Of a DNA stretch of 64,000 nt, positions 1-64,000 are shown in pieces. Under the pieces are notes generated by a model. The model worked only from the letters and a program-made list of their open reading frames with translations, did not search any database and was not told the DNA's origin. How positions within the stretch are numbered: position 1 is the first letter of the stretch; each line of letters opens with the position of its first letter. The position numbers were made by a program, and so were the translations under genes. The stretch spans positions 2,730,001 through 2,794,000 of the forward strand of contig JAXDDX010000047.1 of assembly GCA_034670405.1 (NCBI GenBank), given 5' to 3'. Origin of the DNA: Hoplostethus atlanticus (lineage: Eukaryota > Chordata > Actinopteri > Trachichthyiformes > Trachichthyidae).

Positions 1-30185
<30,185 letters not shown>

Positions 30186-31060
30186 GGCTGATTTATAAGA
30201 CGACACTTGATGAAAATAACCGCAGGAAGAAGTCCTTTAAAAAAAAAACTGTCTGGAGACAATTTGCTGATGGAAAAATTACAACTTTTTAACAGCAAGC
30301 CAATGAAAGGACTGAAGCAGACAGTCCAATAAAAACAGTGGGTTGTCCACCTGCCAGGGCTGTTACCGGGAATCTTACCACTAACGCGGTACAGAACCTA
30401 ACGTTAAGTAATATCAATGGTAGTCATCTTGCGCGAGGGGTTTGCCTCCCACAGTTCAGCTAACGTTGATGTTCCAACTTTTTTTTTTATTCCACTTAAC
30501 TAACAGGTTTACTGAGAAGTTGTCAAACAAGTCGACGGAAGCGCAGACAGGTGTGAAGTCCTATTTTTTCTCTTGTTTAATTTCTCCACCGAGATGTGGA
30601 CATTACGACGTTTCACAGGTGACATTCCGGCCTCGAGCTCACTGCAACGGTCCCGCCAGCCCCCATCAGGCAGAACGGCACTACCGAGGGAGTTCACTTT
30701 CTCTCTCTCTCACTCTCTCTCAAACAGCTGATAAACGATTCATTGCCGTTAAATCCGTTTTACTCTTCTAATATTATTGTTCAGGGCTAATCGCCGTTGT
30801 CCAACTTTCGAAGCGCCATCAAGTCGGTAGTCATGCCGCAAAGTCCACAGCGTTAGGTCCCGTACGTCGCAGCACCCAAGTAACTCGCGTTGAAACGCAT
30901 TCTAGGGTTGATATTTTCGTGAAAATGCCTGGGTTGGACAGTCGGTTGGGGGGGAAGGCGGTGGGGAGGTGAAAGTGGTGAGTGGCAGCAATGTCGACCA
31001 ATCAGATACAAGTTCACGCCCACGTCTGAGGCCATGCTTTTATGTGTCCAATAGAAAACC
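30186..31060 (-). promoter_or_regulatory. mprip: mprip 5' UTR and promoter area
   Basis: The sequence upstream of the mprip ATG is visibly richer in CG dinucleotides (about 30530-30960) than its surroundings. It carries two CCAAT motifs, at 30998-31002 and 31048-31052, and no well-placed TATA box. This fits a broad, TATA-less vertebrate promoter firing toward lower coordinates. The transcription start cannot be fixed from sequence alone. Confidence 0.45.
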
Positions 31061-33780
31061 TGGAAAATCTCTACTACTTCGGCTCAAGGTAGGTGGGTTT
31101 TAAAGAGCTCTTAAATCATCATCTAGACGTCATGACAACAAAAACACTAACTTCCGGGTTGAGAACACTATGGATCCAACATAATTTATTAAAATGCAAC
31201 ATACGTTTACACTTGAAAATATTATGCATAATTGAAAATTCAAGTATTGATGAAAATAATATTTGTTTGATTACGTTTTTTTTGTTTCACACACAAGTGT
31301 AAATAACTAAGTATTATCCATTTGTCTCATTTTCAAAATGAAATGAATTAAGATATATCATTCCTCTTTAAATCACATTTGTAATAGTAAGTCTAGAAAA
31401 AGACTTCACTTTTTGGAGTCTATAGGCAACACTACTTGATCTATCTTGGCTCCTTAATGTATCATTTATTGCCCTTTTTGCCCTTTTTGTGTTTGTTTTG
31501 TTTGCTTTGTACTTGTCTTGTGTCCTATGCTTAAGCAGTGAATTGTTATATCCTTGTGCCTTATCATGTTTTGTAGTCAGAATTTTCTAGTAATGATATT
31601 ATCAAAAAGTCCTAACAATCATCATTCCAAACAGAAATAAATGTACTACACGCATTCATCATTTGAGGTTGATTAGCTGAATATATCTGATGACATGAAT
31701 AAAATAACAGAAGCACAGCGTGAATATAACACCAAACACGTTTCATGATGACTCAATTGCCATTGCTTACATTATCCTATCTGGGGCAAAGCAGAGGACC
31801 CTAAGAGAGGCAGTCTCTACATTGAGGAACATATCAGTGAACACAAATATGAAAGTCTGGAAGGTGCCTGTGTTTACAGAAAAAAAAAAAAAAAAAGGCA
31901 AACATTTCCCTAAAGCTCTCATGGTCAAGCTTTTTGACTCCAGGCTCCAGTGCACCACCTGTTGGTCTCCAAATATAGTGTCTGTGTCCAAGACGTTCTA
32001 AAACATGAAGCAGTGTGCTCAGACCCTGGGCAAATCCTGGTCACAGCCAAATCAGGTAGGAATCTAGGTGATGATACACTGAGGGAAATCAACAAATTTT
32101 GTGATTTCTCAAGCATGTTGCTAATGTTAGGAGTGAACATTTAATCTGAGGTGATGTTAAGCATAGTGTTATGATTTTATGCAAAATGTTGTGATGTTTT
32201 GCAACTTGTACCACTAGAATATTTCTGAGGCTCTACTAAATCTAGACTCTTCAATTAAGACATGTAACTGATCTTATGGTTACATTTATTTCCTTTTTTT
32301 TTTTAAAGATTTTTTTTGGCATTTGCCTTTTTTGTTTGATAGTAGCAGTAGAGAGAGACAGGAAGATTATGTGGTATGTGCCTTCGACTACCGAGCCACC
32401 AGCACACCCCATGTAATACCCGTTTAACCTTTCACAACAGTTTCATAAAGGTTGTAAATGTTGCTTTGCACAGTCATGGGCATTTGGCATGAAGTTAAGT
32501 TATGGAAAAGTCATGGAAAACTTTTGTAATTGTAGTTTTGTTTTTTCTTCACTCACTATTTATGTTATATTACACTATTTTCCATCTTCATTTTTGCCTA
32601 TGGGCTCTGCAAATTTTTCACAGGACAGGAAAGGAGGACTACCGTTAAAAAGTGCCACACGTTTTCAGCCACTTCAGAGTCAAGATGATTGTGTTTTGCA
32701 TGACAATAAAGCAAAATATGCCGAGAGCAGTAACCATAAAAGAGGTAATTTTTATGAAGAATCCCCAACAGCAATAATAACAACATGAAGAATGTCTGTC
32801 TTCATGGATGGGGTCTTTGAAGTTCACATGAAGTGAAAATGATTTTACTCAGTTTCTTAATTGATGCTTTCTCTGTATGATTCTCCAAGGAGATGATATA
32901 GACCAAAAAATACAAAGAGGACTTTGTGCTCAGCCAGAGAATACTTAATAACTTCATTCTTCCTGTAATTGCTCAGCGAAAGATAGTGTACTTAACTTGT
33001 ACTTGGAGGCATAATATTTTAATTGACATTTTAATTGATAGCTCTTAGCATGCTTAAGGTGCTGGGAGAACGTTTCCAAGGCAACATGTATACAGCGATC
33101 TGCTTTGTGTTTACCAGATTAGGTATGGTGGCAAATAATTTAAAAAGAATCATTCACGTATTTAAACAGTCATTTGAAGTACTTTTCAGTGATATAGAAA
33201 AACAAATTCCTCCAAAATTTGCTTTATTCAGTGTTGTGCTTAAACATATTATATGTATAACCAGGAAGAGGCCTCAAGGAGTTGATTACCGATTGATTGT
33301 CAGAAGGAAAATATCAATTACTACTAACAGTGACAATACAGGGAAAGTGCATCCAGTAGTGTGATCAAGGATTCATCAAATAACCCATCTGAACTATATT
33401 TGTCGTCACATAAATAACATTACACATTTCTTTCTGCTTGCTATCAGCAATTCTATTTTCAACTCTGTAACACCCTGAAATTGCTCTACTTTTTTAAGTG
33501 CATGTATTCAATCACGCTACTTTGCACCACTAAGAGATATTGAAAGACATTGGTAATTGAAAAGGTTAAAGGATGACATAAGGATGACAAAATAAACTGA
33601 TAAAATCAAGAGCCGAGCAAACAATGTGTCAATGTGTTAATGTCCCAATTTTAAAAAGGCTTAAACATACTTGATACCTAAAACATTCTCATTGCCACTT
33701 TTACTTTCTAAACTTAAATGACTCTGTGGGGCTTTGCTGTATGTGCACTGTGAAAAGCCCTTGTGTTGCTCTAGCCTGAC
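31061..33780. other. Intergenic region between the ablim1 3' end and the mprip promoter
   Basis: AT-rich sequence without a recognisable gene. It holds a 16-17-base A run at 31880-31896, poly-T stretches near 32295-32320, and an AATAAA hexamer on the minus strand at 33223-33228. The last of these could be a distal ablim1 polyadenylation signal. Confidence 0.5.
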
Positions 33781-33783
33781 ATC

Positions 33784-33791
33784 CCTTTAAT
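33784..33791 (-). promoter_or_regulatory. ablim1: Possible ablim1 polyadenylation signal (ATTAAA)
   Basis: The minus strand reads ATTAAA at 33791-33786, about 290 nt beyond the ablim1 stop codon. It is the first signal-like hexamer I noticed downstream, with AATAAA at 33228-33223 as a distal alternative. Hexamers are common in AT-rich DNA, so this is tentative. Confidence 0.3.
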
Positions 33792-34078
33792 GGTGTTTTA
33801 ATATTTTGTCACAAATCATATGTAAGACACAGACATTGTAGGCATCACTTACATTTATAACTGTCTCCCTAATAGAGTAAAAGAGTTCTCATGTCTATGT
33901 ACCAGTTTATCACAACACAGGAACTATTTGGAAGCACAGTATTGTGTCCCAGTAAAAAGGTGGTTTGTCCTTTTGTTTAGGCAGAAACGTAACTCCTTTT
34001 TGTGCCAAATGCAAAGAAATAAAACATGACATGTATATTAGCTGAGGGTAATACATCAAAGCATGCGTTGGTAGGCAT

Positions 34079-57669
<23,591 letters not shown>

Positions 57670-57860
57670 GCTGATGCTGTGGAGGTTTGCAGCCCAACGA
57701 TCCAGGCTGCAGGTGGACTCCAAGTGGGTAAACCATAGAAGAAAAACCGCCGAGGAGAAAGAACCGGAGAGCAGCTGAAGCTATAAAAACCCACAGAGCA
57801 GCAAAAAGGCAAATCTCAGGTATTAAGTTGCTCACTAAGACTTGTGGCTGATTGACTCAG

Positions 57861-57898
<38 letters not shown>

Positions 57899-59723
57899 GT
57901 CCATCAGGCAGTATTTGCCCTTAAGCAGATTAAAGGAGGTATATTTTTAGGGTTTATCTTCGAGGTAAACAGAGGATAGGCCCTAGGAAGTCTCTCAATC
58001 AGACCCAGCTTTATATGTGTTGACCTTCTTCCCTCCATTCCAATGACCTGTTACAAGCATGCAACGTCCTAGTAGTAATGCTTCATGATTGGGGCAACTC
58101 TTTAAGAAGATTATAGGATATAGCCTTGTCTTCTATTGTGTATCCATTTTAAATCATTTCATATTTAAAGCTAGAGCTCATCTGTACAAGTCAAGGCTTT
58201 TCTGCACCGAAATAACCTGTCTGATCTTTGGTTGGATTACGAGGACCAGCGGACATCAAATCATTTATTTTCAAGAGAATCAATAGTGGGATGGTGGATT
58301 TCATGTTACACAATCATACCCCGAGTACAAAACTACTTTTCTGAGCTAAGCAATGTGTAGACAATTCTTCTCTGACATGTAAAACTCTCATTGTAATGAC
58401 ACGGTGGTGTGTGAGGAGATTGTGCCTGAAATAAATAACACTTATGTGTGTTGTTGCTATATTTGTCTGTAGCTATTTCGATGCAGGGCTAAGTCCTTGT
58501 GCTGTCAGTGGTGGATCTCTGAGTGTTACATGAAGTAATCAGTTACCATCAAATACCTCCCCTCAAATACACACACAAGGTTACGGCAGCACCAGTACTC
58601 CAGTTACACATACTGAGGGTCCACTACACATACAGCACATGCACTGACCTACTCATAGTGTGTTTTTATGTGTGATATGAATGGCAGACATGTGTACAAG
58701 CAGCCCCACCTACTGGGTAAAATGTGCTCAACATGCTTTGGTAACCTTTGTGTTGAGTATTGTGGAAATTCCCGTTTCTACTTTTATCTACTTTATGGTC
58801 GAAGTGAATTCTGATTCTGACCAAACTAATAGTATGTCTGTACTGTTTGTACTGGTTAAATCGCATTTAACATTTATAACTCTGTGGGAATTCGCTGGGA
58901 GATGAAAGCAGAGGTCCACATAGTGAATTGGCAGTGTGGGATGTGTGTGAATATCCCAATGCAAACACTTCATCTTCACCCATGATGCCTTAATACCATG
59001 ATCTGAACCTGCTAGCAGCCTGAATCCACCATCGGCTGGTATGTACCCCCTTGGATTCAGCGGATGGTGGAGGAAGTGATGGAGGCTTTCTCCACAGTGG
59101 AAGTCCTTGGCTGCAGTCATCTCTGGCAGGAGTCAAAGCACGAAGGCAGATGGCCGCCCCACCCTCCTCATAGACCAACTTCACCAGGTGGCCTTCAGGC
59201 GTAAGGGCCACAGGGAGAATTGTGGTCTTCTTGAGCTTTTGATAGCGCATCAAGGAAGTTACCTCTGTGATCAGACTACCCAGAAGGCCCCTGTCCAGCC
59301 ACTCACATCCTACCACTCACCTCTCTCACCTACCAGGAATGCCTCTGCATCATCATCAGGCATCATCTGCATCACCTAGCTGGCTCTAGTCTTACAGGAG
59401 CCTCAAAACACTCCAACCATAACAAGCCAATACCTCCACCATGGCCTCTTCACCCTCCTTCCCAAGTTTCAGCACCAGAAAACAGCTGGATCCCCTTGAC
59501 CATTTAGTTACAACACATTTCACATGAACTCCCCACACCTACAACTGGCCAAATGTCGTTGTACTTCTAATAGCCACGAGAGGGCAACACTGAACACTCA
59601 ACACTGTGATGAAGATGGTTCATGCACATAACCAACACTTTGGTTTGATGTTTTAAGAAAAAAGATGTTATGTTACTGAATATGACAGAAACAGAGAGAA
59701 CTAAAAACAAGAGTGAACAGCAT
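57670..59723. other. Intergenic region with probable ablim1 promoter
   Basis: This spans the ablim1 exon 1 start to the mfsd1-like 3' end. On the minus strand a TATAAAG lies at 58015-58009, about 340 nt above the ATG, as a weak core-promoter candidate. There is a (GT)n array at 57865-57897. The stretch 58980-59390 has a long minus-strand frame I do not recognise. No other gene is supported. Confidence 0.4.
57865..57897. repeat. (TG)n microsatellite
   Basis: About 16 TG units roughly 200 bp upstream of the ablim1 exon 1 start codon. Confidence 0.9.
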
Positions 59724-59729
59724 TTTATT
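59724..59729 (-). promoter_or_regulatory. mfsd1l: Probable mfsd1-like polyadenylation signal (AATAAA)
   Basis: The minus strand reads AATAAA at 59729-59724, about 555 nt past the stop codon, and is followed by T-rich sequence typical of a cleavage region. Confidence 0.5.
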
Positions 59730-60213
59730 GTTGCTGTTTTGGCAATAGAACGGATCAAATTCCCTTCAGGTAGAATAATGATAAAACAGTTACACCGGTT
59801 CCAAAACATAAAAACATAAAAAGACATTACAATTTCTGCAATTTTCTGCTAACAGTCAATACAGTTGGTGTGCAGTCAGAAAGCTGAGTTTTAACTAAAA
59901 GTAAACAAGCTCAATTAGTGGAAAGTCAAGAAAGTTAAACTACTTGGTCACCAAATAAAAAGATCAATTCCCTTCTGTTCACACCAGTCAGAGGATGAAG
60001 TCAAAAACCTTGTTTAAAACTAAAATAGTGTATAGAAAAGTACTGACCTTTAAAAACTGCATAACACTGATTTGTTTGTTCTGATTCATAAAAACGGTAA
60101 AGCATCCACTGTACTGACCGAACATACAGTATGGGGACGCAGTGTGCAAACGGTGAGATCGACAACAAACTATCTGAAGGGGGAAAGACCACATTGGTGT
60201 CATCCAGAAGTTT

Positions 60214-60240
60214 AGAGAGAGAGAGAGAGAGAGAGAGAGA
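60214..60240. repeat. (GA)n microsatellite in the mfsd1-like 3' UTR
   Basis: About 13 GA units, 43 nt past the stop codon; (TC)n on the transcript strand. Confidence 0.9.
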
Positions 60241-60282
60241 TGAGGAAATGTACAAAGTTAGGAAAGTGTTGAATATGAAGGT

Positions 60283-60441
60283 TTAGGAGTTGATAGCGCG
60301 AGAGGGCACTGCCCCGTCCTCGTCCCCGTCCTCCTCTCCCTCGTCCTGCCCTTCCTGTCCGTCTACCAGAGGCTCTCTGTCTGTGGAGCTGCTGGCGGCC
60401 GGGGCTGCTGACCTCTTGGTGGTCTTGTTCAGAGTCCCACC
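60283..60441 (-). CDS. mfsd1l: mfsd1-like exon I (C-terminal tail and stop)
   Basis: The exon encodes GGTLNKTTKRSAAPAASSST, then DREPLVDGQEGQDEGEEDGD and EDGAVPSRAINS, with TAA at 60285-60283. This is a hydrophilic cytosolic tail. Confidence 0.92.
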   Translation of the reverse strand, partial: GGTLNKTTKRSAAPAASSSTDREPLVDGQEGQDEGEEDGDEDGAVPSRAINS

Positions 60442-62492
60442 CTGGAGGAAAACCACGAGACGGGCTTGAGTAAACATGCAGTTTAGACTGTACTAAAAAA
60501 TGAGCTGGGAAAATGGCAGCCAAAAACTAGTGTGTTAACCTCAAGCAGTGTTGTTAAAGTTGCTGTTTACTACACAAATGAAACCTCTTTTTAGGACAAA
60601 ATAACTTTAATTCTACAATGTATTTTTGAAGAAATCGCATGAGAGGTCTGACCTGTCGGTGGTCTACAATGTTGAGCAGCACGGAGGTGACGATGCAGCA
60701 GATGGTGTTGGCCAGCATGAAGATCATCATCCTCTGCCAACGCCACAATGGAATCTTAGTCTCACTGGCCGACACACGGAGAAGACACCGTCAGCAAACA
60801 CACACTACAGCTTGAGCCATGAGTGCAGCGCAACGAGCTCCTGGAGCATACTGTACCTCGACTTGGTGCCCAGAATCTGCCCGACAACCAGATTGGATAC
60901 CCCGATGCCGATCATCTGCACGGAGGTGGCCAGGCCCATGGCTGTTCCCAGAGTTGCCTGAGGGACCACGAGGGGAATGGAGGGCCACATGCTTGCCTGG
61001 AAAACAGCATGGATGATTCAGATTGAGAGACAACAGACATGCTGGCAAAACACACGAGCACAAGGAACAGTCCACTGAGTCATGATTGATTTCCAGAGCA
61101 GGCTAATGCCAGATTGATCATGCTAGCTGGAGTCTGAAGAGGGTGCTGCTGGGCACATGGCTCAGAGACTCAGCATCAATCTGTGATGTTCAATGTTATT
61201 TTGTGATGAAGTGTAGTTTACTTTTTTGGTGTACCCACTTTCCCTTAACCTGCCTTGTCCACTTCCACTTCAGTTAGTGATTTCCTACATTTCCCAGAAT
61301 GCCTCACACTATGTTTGACCAATAGAGCTCAACAGTGTGGTTCCGGAAGTGAAAATCCCATTCATATTCTGCATAGGGATTTTGATTATTAGCCATAATG
61401 TCGTAACCATCCAAGGTAGACTCACCACAAGCTAGTAGATTGTGAAACGATAGTGTATGCTCCTGTAGAAGCCACAAGTCTGTATGGTATCAACCTTGTT
61501 TTGAGAAAAACATGTTTTATTCGCGATGTCATGGAGAAGTACTACACTACCCACAATCCTAAAGTGTAACAGCGACGTCTCTGATTGGTGGAGCTCGCTG
61601 TTACCATGGAAATGTTTACCGCACCCGCGAATGTCTTGTCAGCTAACGTTAACATTAGCTACTAACGTAACCTAGCTAGCTGCTTATCCTATGCAGCTGG
61701 AACGAATCACTGTACCATGTCAATGACAACACTTTACACTATAATATATGAAACACTATATATACGCTCACAAAACAACAATATAAACACTATACTATTG
61801 ACAAATGTTAAATTCAAGAAGAAGCGCGCTAAACTATCGTTAGTTTGGAGGTTTTTGGAAAAGTATCATTCGCAATGGTTTATGGGATGAGTAGTTCCTT
61901 CACTTCATAAAATAATTATGTACACAGTCTTGTACCTTTGCCTTTTCTTCCGTTTTCCGATCTTTTTTTTGCTCAGAATCAAATGTTTTATGGTCACGAT
62001 TCATCGTCTAGCTGGTTGGCTTGGTTCCAGCTTTAAAACTCTTTATATAAGGATTTTCTGAAATGTCTATGGAGTAAATGAATGGGAAATCTACTTCCGG
62101 CCGGTCACTGTTGCGCTCTATTATCGACAGCAATAAGAAAAATACACCACCAAACAACAAAATGGACCCATACGTCTATGATATATTGTCAATAGCTGTT
62201 GTTAACACTGTTAAAGTGTTTTAGGGAGGACTTCCCAGATACAGCGCGTGTCCTCACTCCTCCTCCAAGAACGAATCCATACCTGCAGTAACAGAGGTCA
62301 GCATGTACACAAAGTCTTTGACACAGAAGGGTATGGTTGAGACAAACTCACAGCAGCAAAGGAGTAGGTGACACCCAGCCATATGGTGGAGACCAGAGGA
62401 GGGACGAAGGTGAAAGCCAGGAGACCAAACACAGGCAGGGTGAGGACAGCGCAGGCCCCCGCGAAAACCCCTCGCAGACCCACATAGTCCTG

Positions 62493-62578
<86 letters not shown>

Positions 62579-62985
62579 ACACACACAGGAGACGATCAAC
62601 TTGTTGATGGGAAACACCTTTGAAAAGATCAAGCCGTTATGATAGGACAGAGGTACTTACAATGAGAATGCCCACGCTGGCTGACAGGACGAGTGAGCTG
62701 TCATAAACCGCCCCGGCGATGTAGGCAGCCTCCTTCTGATTGTAGCCGCTGTACTTGTCCTGAATGAACTTACTGGGCACGGAAAACAGAGCGTACATGT
62801 GAGTGTTGTACTGAGCGAGTGGTTTGGTTTGTGCAGGCAAACCATTCATCTATACGTGAGTGGTGTGTTGACGCTAAAGTCTTTACCTGGCATCAGCGAT
62901 GAAGGGGAAGATGCCATTGTAGAAGAACATGATGGTGAGAACCAGCAGCCAGTATCTGAGCGATAGGAGCTTCACGTCCTGAATC

Positions 62986-63081
<96 letters not shown>

Positions 63082-63901
63082 CATAGCAGGGCTTACAATG
63101 AGCTCCACTACTGACCAATGAAGGTTTAAGGAACATTTAAAAGGAAAGATAAGGCCTGATATCGATGACATCCTGTGCACTACACACGAGTATAATCCGG
63201 TTGGAATCGGGTACTGCTAAAGCTACTATCCGTACCACTTTGCGGGACTCCTCCTGGATGGTCCCGTCCATTCCCAGCTGCTTCATACCCATCTTGTCCA
63301 GGGCACTGACCATGATGGCAGCCATAAAGCCCAGCACACACAATATGGCACCTAGAAAAAAAAAAGTACAACTTGGGCTTCTCTTGAAAACAACTTATGA
63401 AACCTCCAGGTGAGAGAGGTGCTGTCTCCCTACCTCCCCACAGGGTCCACTGGATGCCATATCTTTCCTCAAACTTCTGGGTGAGGAAGAAGTTCAGGAC
63501 AGAACCCAGGCGGGAGAAGGCCAGGGTCAGGCCAAAGGCCAAGGCCAGCTCCTTCCCTTTGAACCAGAAGGCTGTGATGCGGTTCTGAACAACTGATAAG
63601 GAAGGAGGTGACAGGAAGAGGAGACTTAGGGATCTTCCTCATAGTTAACATTACAAAGAAAATTTTTTACGATGGTCAAATTGGTGTAAAAATCAAGTGA
63701 TAATCCAGTAACTGAGTGGGCCCAGGTGTAATGTATTGTGTATTACGGTGGTCTTACTAGTCAGTGATCCGTTGCCTGAGCCGAACAGCAGACGGCCTGT
63801 GAGCATGAGGGGCAGCAGGTAGGGAGTTCCTCTGAAGTGGGAGCCCAGGGCAAAGATGGATGATCCCAAAACACACAGGAAGGAGAAGAGAAACACCCCA
63901 A
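60283..63901 (-). CDS. mfsd1l: MFSD1-like major facilitator transporter (3' part, nine exons)
   Basis: MFSD1 is a lysosomal 12-TM carrier of the major facilitator superfamily, reported to export dipeptides and to depend on the accessory protein GLMP. Exons 63758-63901, 63434-63592, 63236-63351, 62887-62987, 62661-62772, 62352-62489, 60857-60996, 60653-60764 and 60283-60441 join in phase into 393 residues. The first roughly 70-90 residues (TM1-2) lie beyond the right edge. Family marks are RLLFGSGNGSLT, FWFKGKELALAFGL, FFYNGIFPFIADASKFI, SMWPSIPLVVPQATLGTAMG and NIVDHRQGGTLNKT, which align with WFKGKEL, FPFIGL, ALWPMVAFVVPEHQLGTA and VNRAQGGNLN of human MFSD1. Many other positions differ, so a paralogue (mfsd1l) is likelier than MFSD1 itself. 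The tail is acidic (EGEEDGDEDGA) and contains REPLVDG, which resembles a dileucine-type sorting signal. The symbol is tentative. Confidence 0.85.
60653..60764 (-). CDS. mfsd1l: mfsd1-like exon H (last helix)
   Basis: The exon encodes ETKIPLWRWQRMMIFMLANT, then ICCIVTSVLLNIVDHRQ. The acceptor is GGCCAG and the donor GTCAGA. Confidence 0.92.
60857..60996 (-). CDS. mfsd1l: mfsd1-like exon G
   Basis: The exon encodes ASMWPSIPLVVPQATLGTAM, then GLATSVQMIGIGVSNLVVGQ and ILGTKS. The WP..P.VVP..LGTA.G motif is the most family-specific part. The acceptor is TTCCAG and the donor GTACAG. Confidence 0.94.
60997..62351 (-). other. mfsd1-like intron between exons F and G
   Basis: Most of this 1.35 kb intron is one inverted-repeat element (61321-62125). 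The rest shows nothing recognisable. Confidence 0.7.
61321..62125. mobile_element. Non-autonomous DNA-transposon-like element with long terminal inverted repeats
   Basis: The left end reads AATAGAGCTCAACAGTG, then TCCGGAAGTG, CCCATTCAT and CATAG. The reverse complement of the right end reads AATAGAGCGCAACAGTG, CCGGAAGTAG, CCCATTCAT and CATAG, with the same spacing over about 60 bp. The roughly 805-bp span has no transposase frame, so it resembles a MITE-like or other deletion derivative. The target-site duplication and superfamily could not be determined. Confidence 0.75.
62352..62489 (-). CDS. mfsd1l: mfsd1-like exon F
   Basis: The exon encodes DYVGLRGVFAGACAVLTLPV, then FGLLAFTFVPPLVSTIWLGV and TYSFAA. 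The acceptor TTTCAG is preceded by a (TG)n array. The donor is GTGAGT, phase 0. Confidence 0.92.
62495..62587. repeat. (CA)n microsatellite at the exon F acceptor
   Basis: About 46 AC units with one G interruption. It is (TG)n on the transcript strand, ending about 6 nt before the exon. Confidence 0.95.
62661..62772 (-). CDS. mfsd1l: mfsd1-like exon E
   Basis: The exon encodes KFIQDKYSGYNQKEAAYIAG, then AVYDSSLVLSASVGILI. The acceptor is TGCCCAG and the donor GTAAGT. Confidence 0.92.
62887..62987 (-). CDS. mfsd1l: mfsd1-like exon D
   Basis: The exon encodes RIQDVKLLSLRYWLLVLTIM, then FFYNGIFPFIADA and two bases of Ser. It begins the second six-helix bundle. A (TG)n array runs directly into the acceptor TAG, with no separate pyrimidine tract. 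The donor is GTAAAG. Confidence 0.9.
62991..63076. repeat. (CA)43 microsatellite at the exon D acceptor
   Basis: A perfect CA array of about 86 bp. On the transcript strand (TG)n reaches the acceptor TAG itself. Confidence 0.95.
63236..63351 (-). CDS. mfsd1l: mfsd1-like exon C
   Basis: The exon encodes AILCVLGFMAAIMVSALDKM (a helix), then GMKQLGMDGTIQEESRKV (the central cytosolic loop). The acceptor is TTCTAG and the donor GTACGG, phase 0. Confidence 0.9.
63434..63592 (-). CDS. mfsd1l: mfsd1-like exon B
   Basis: The exon encodes IVQNRITAFWFKGKELALAF, then GLTLAFSRLGSVLNFFLTQK and FEERYGIQWTLWG plus one base. WFKGKEL is a strong MFSD1-family motif. The acceptor is TATCAG and the donor GTAGGG. 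Confidence 0.92.
63758..63901 (-). CDS. mfsd1l: mfsd1-like exon A (first visible exon)
   Basis: The exon encodes VGVFLFSFLCVLGSSIFALG, then SHFRGTPYLLPLMLTGRLLF and GSGNGSLT, one to two membrane helices. The acceptor is CCTGCAG and the donor GTAAGA, with phase 1 at both ends. Earlier exons lie outside the window. Confidence 0.88.
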
Positions 63902-64000
63902 CTGCAGGGACAGAAGAAGAGAAATCCAACTGATCACGCCTATTCCTGCGTATTGTTTGTTTTGACAGATTTGCTGAGGCCATTTGTATCCAGTTATTGA

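Noticed and set aside
60626-61026. Plus-strand frames over the mfsd1-like exons
   Set aside because: These are antisense shadows of exons G and H, which have family motifs and matching phases on the minus strand.

Overview
The window is vertebrate nuclear DNA, most likely from a ray-finned (teleost) fish. It shows split genes with GT-AG introns, UTR-like flanks, long dinucleotide arrays, and degraded LINE, SINE-tail and DNA-transposon remnants of kinds common in fish genomes. There are no prokaryotic operons, CRISPR arrays or phage genes. Almost all long uninterrupted reading frames are chance frames in introns or in simple repeats. The real coding sequence sits in short exons, which I rebuilt by translating, matching splice sites and checking that phases join.

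Three genes were found, all on the minus strand and head to tail. (1) Positions 30185 down to 1: the first six coding exons of mprip (myosin phosphatase Rho-interacting protein), covering the N-terminus and first PH domain. The gene runs off the left edge. Its intron 3 is about 18.5 kb. (2) Positions 57669 down to 34079: a complete ablim1-type actin-binding LIM protein in 20 coding exons. All phases join without a break into a 682-residue model with four LIM domains, a Ser/Pro-rich linker and a C-terminal villin headpiece. One exon is only 8 nt long and is needed to keep the frame. (3) Positions 63901 down to 60283: the last nine exons of an MFSD1-like major facilitator transporter, with its 5' exons beyond the right edge.

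The genes do not form an operon. mprip and ablim1 both belong to the actin/actomyosin cytoskeleton, while the transporter is unrelated. The 3.9 kb between the mprip start codon and the ablim1 stop codon holds the ablim1 3' UTR and the CpG-containing mprip promoter area. The 2.6 kb between ablim1 exon 1 and the mfsd1-like stop codon holds the transporter 3' UTR and a probable ablim1 promoter.

Repeats: (CA)n arrays of up to about 143 bp, a CTC trinucleotide array, a 33-base C run, LINE 3' ends and one broken reverse-transcriptase remnant, two near-identical retroelement tails 16 kb apart, SINE-type tails, and an 0.8 kb element with long terminal inverted repeats inside a transporter intron. The most interesting observations are the 8-nt microexon and three acceptor sites, in two genes, where a (TG)n array runs up to or almost up to the AG. 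I found no sign of a wholly new biological system.
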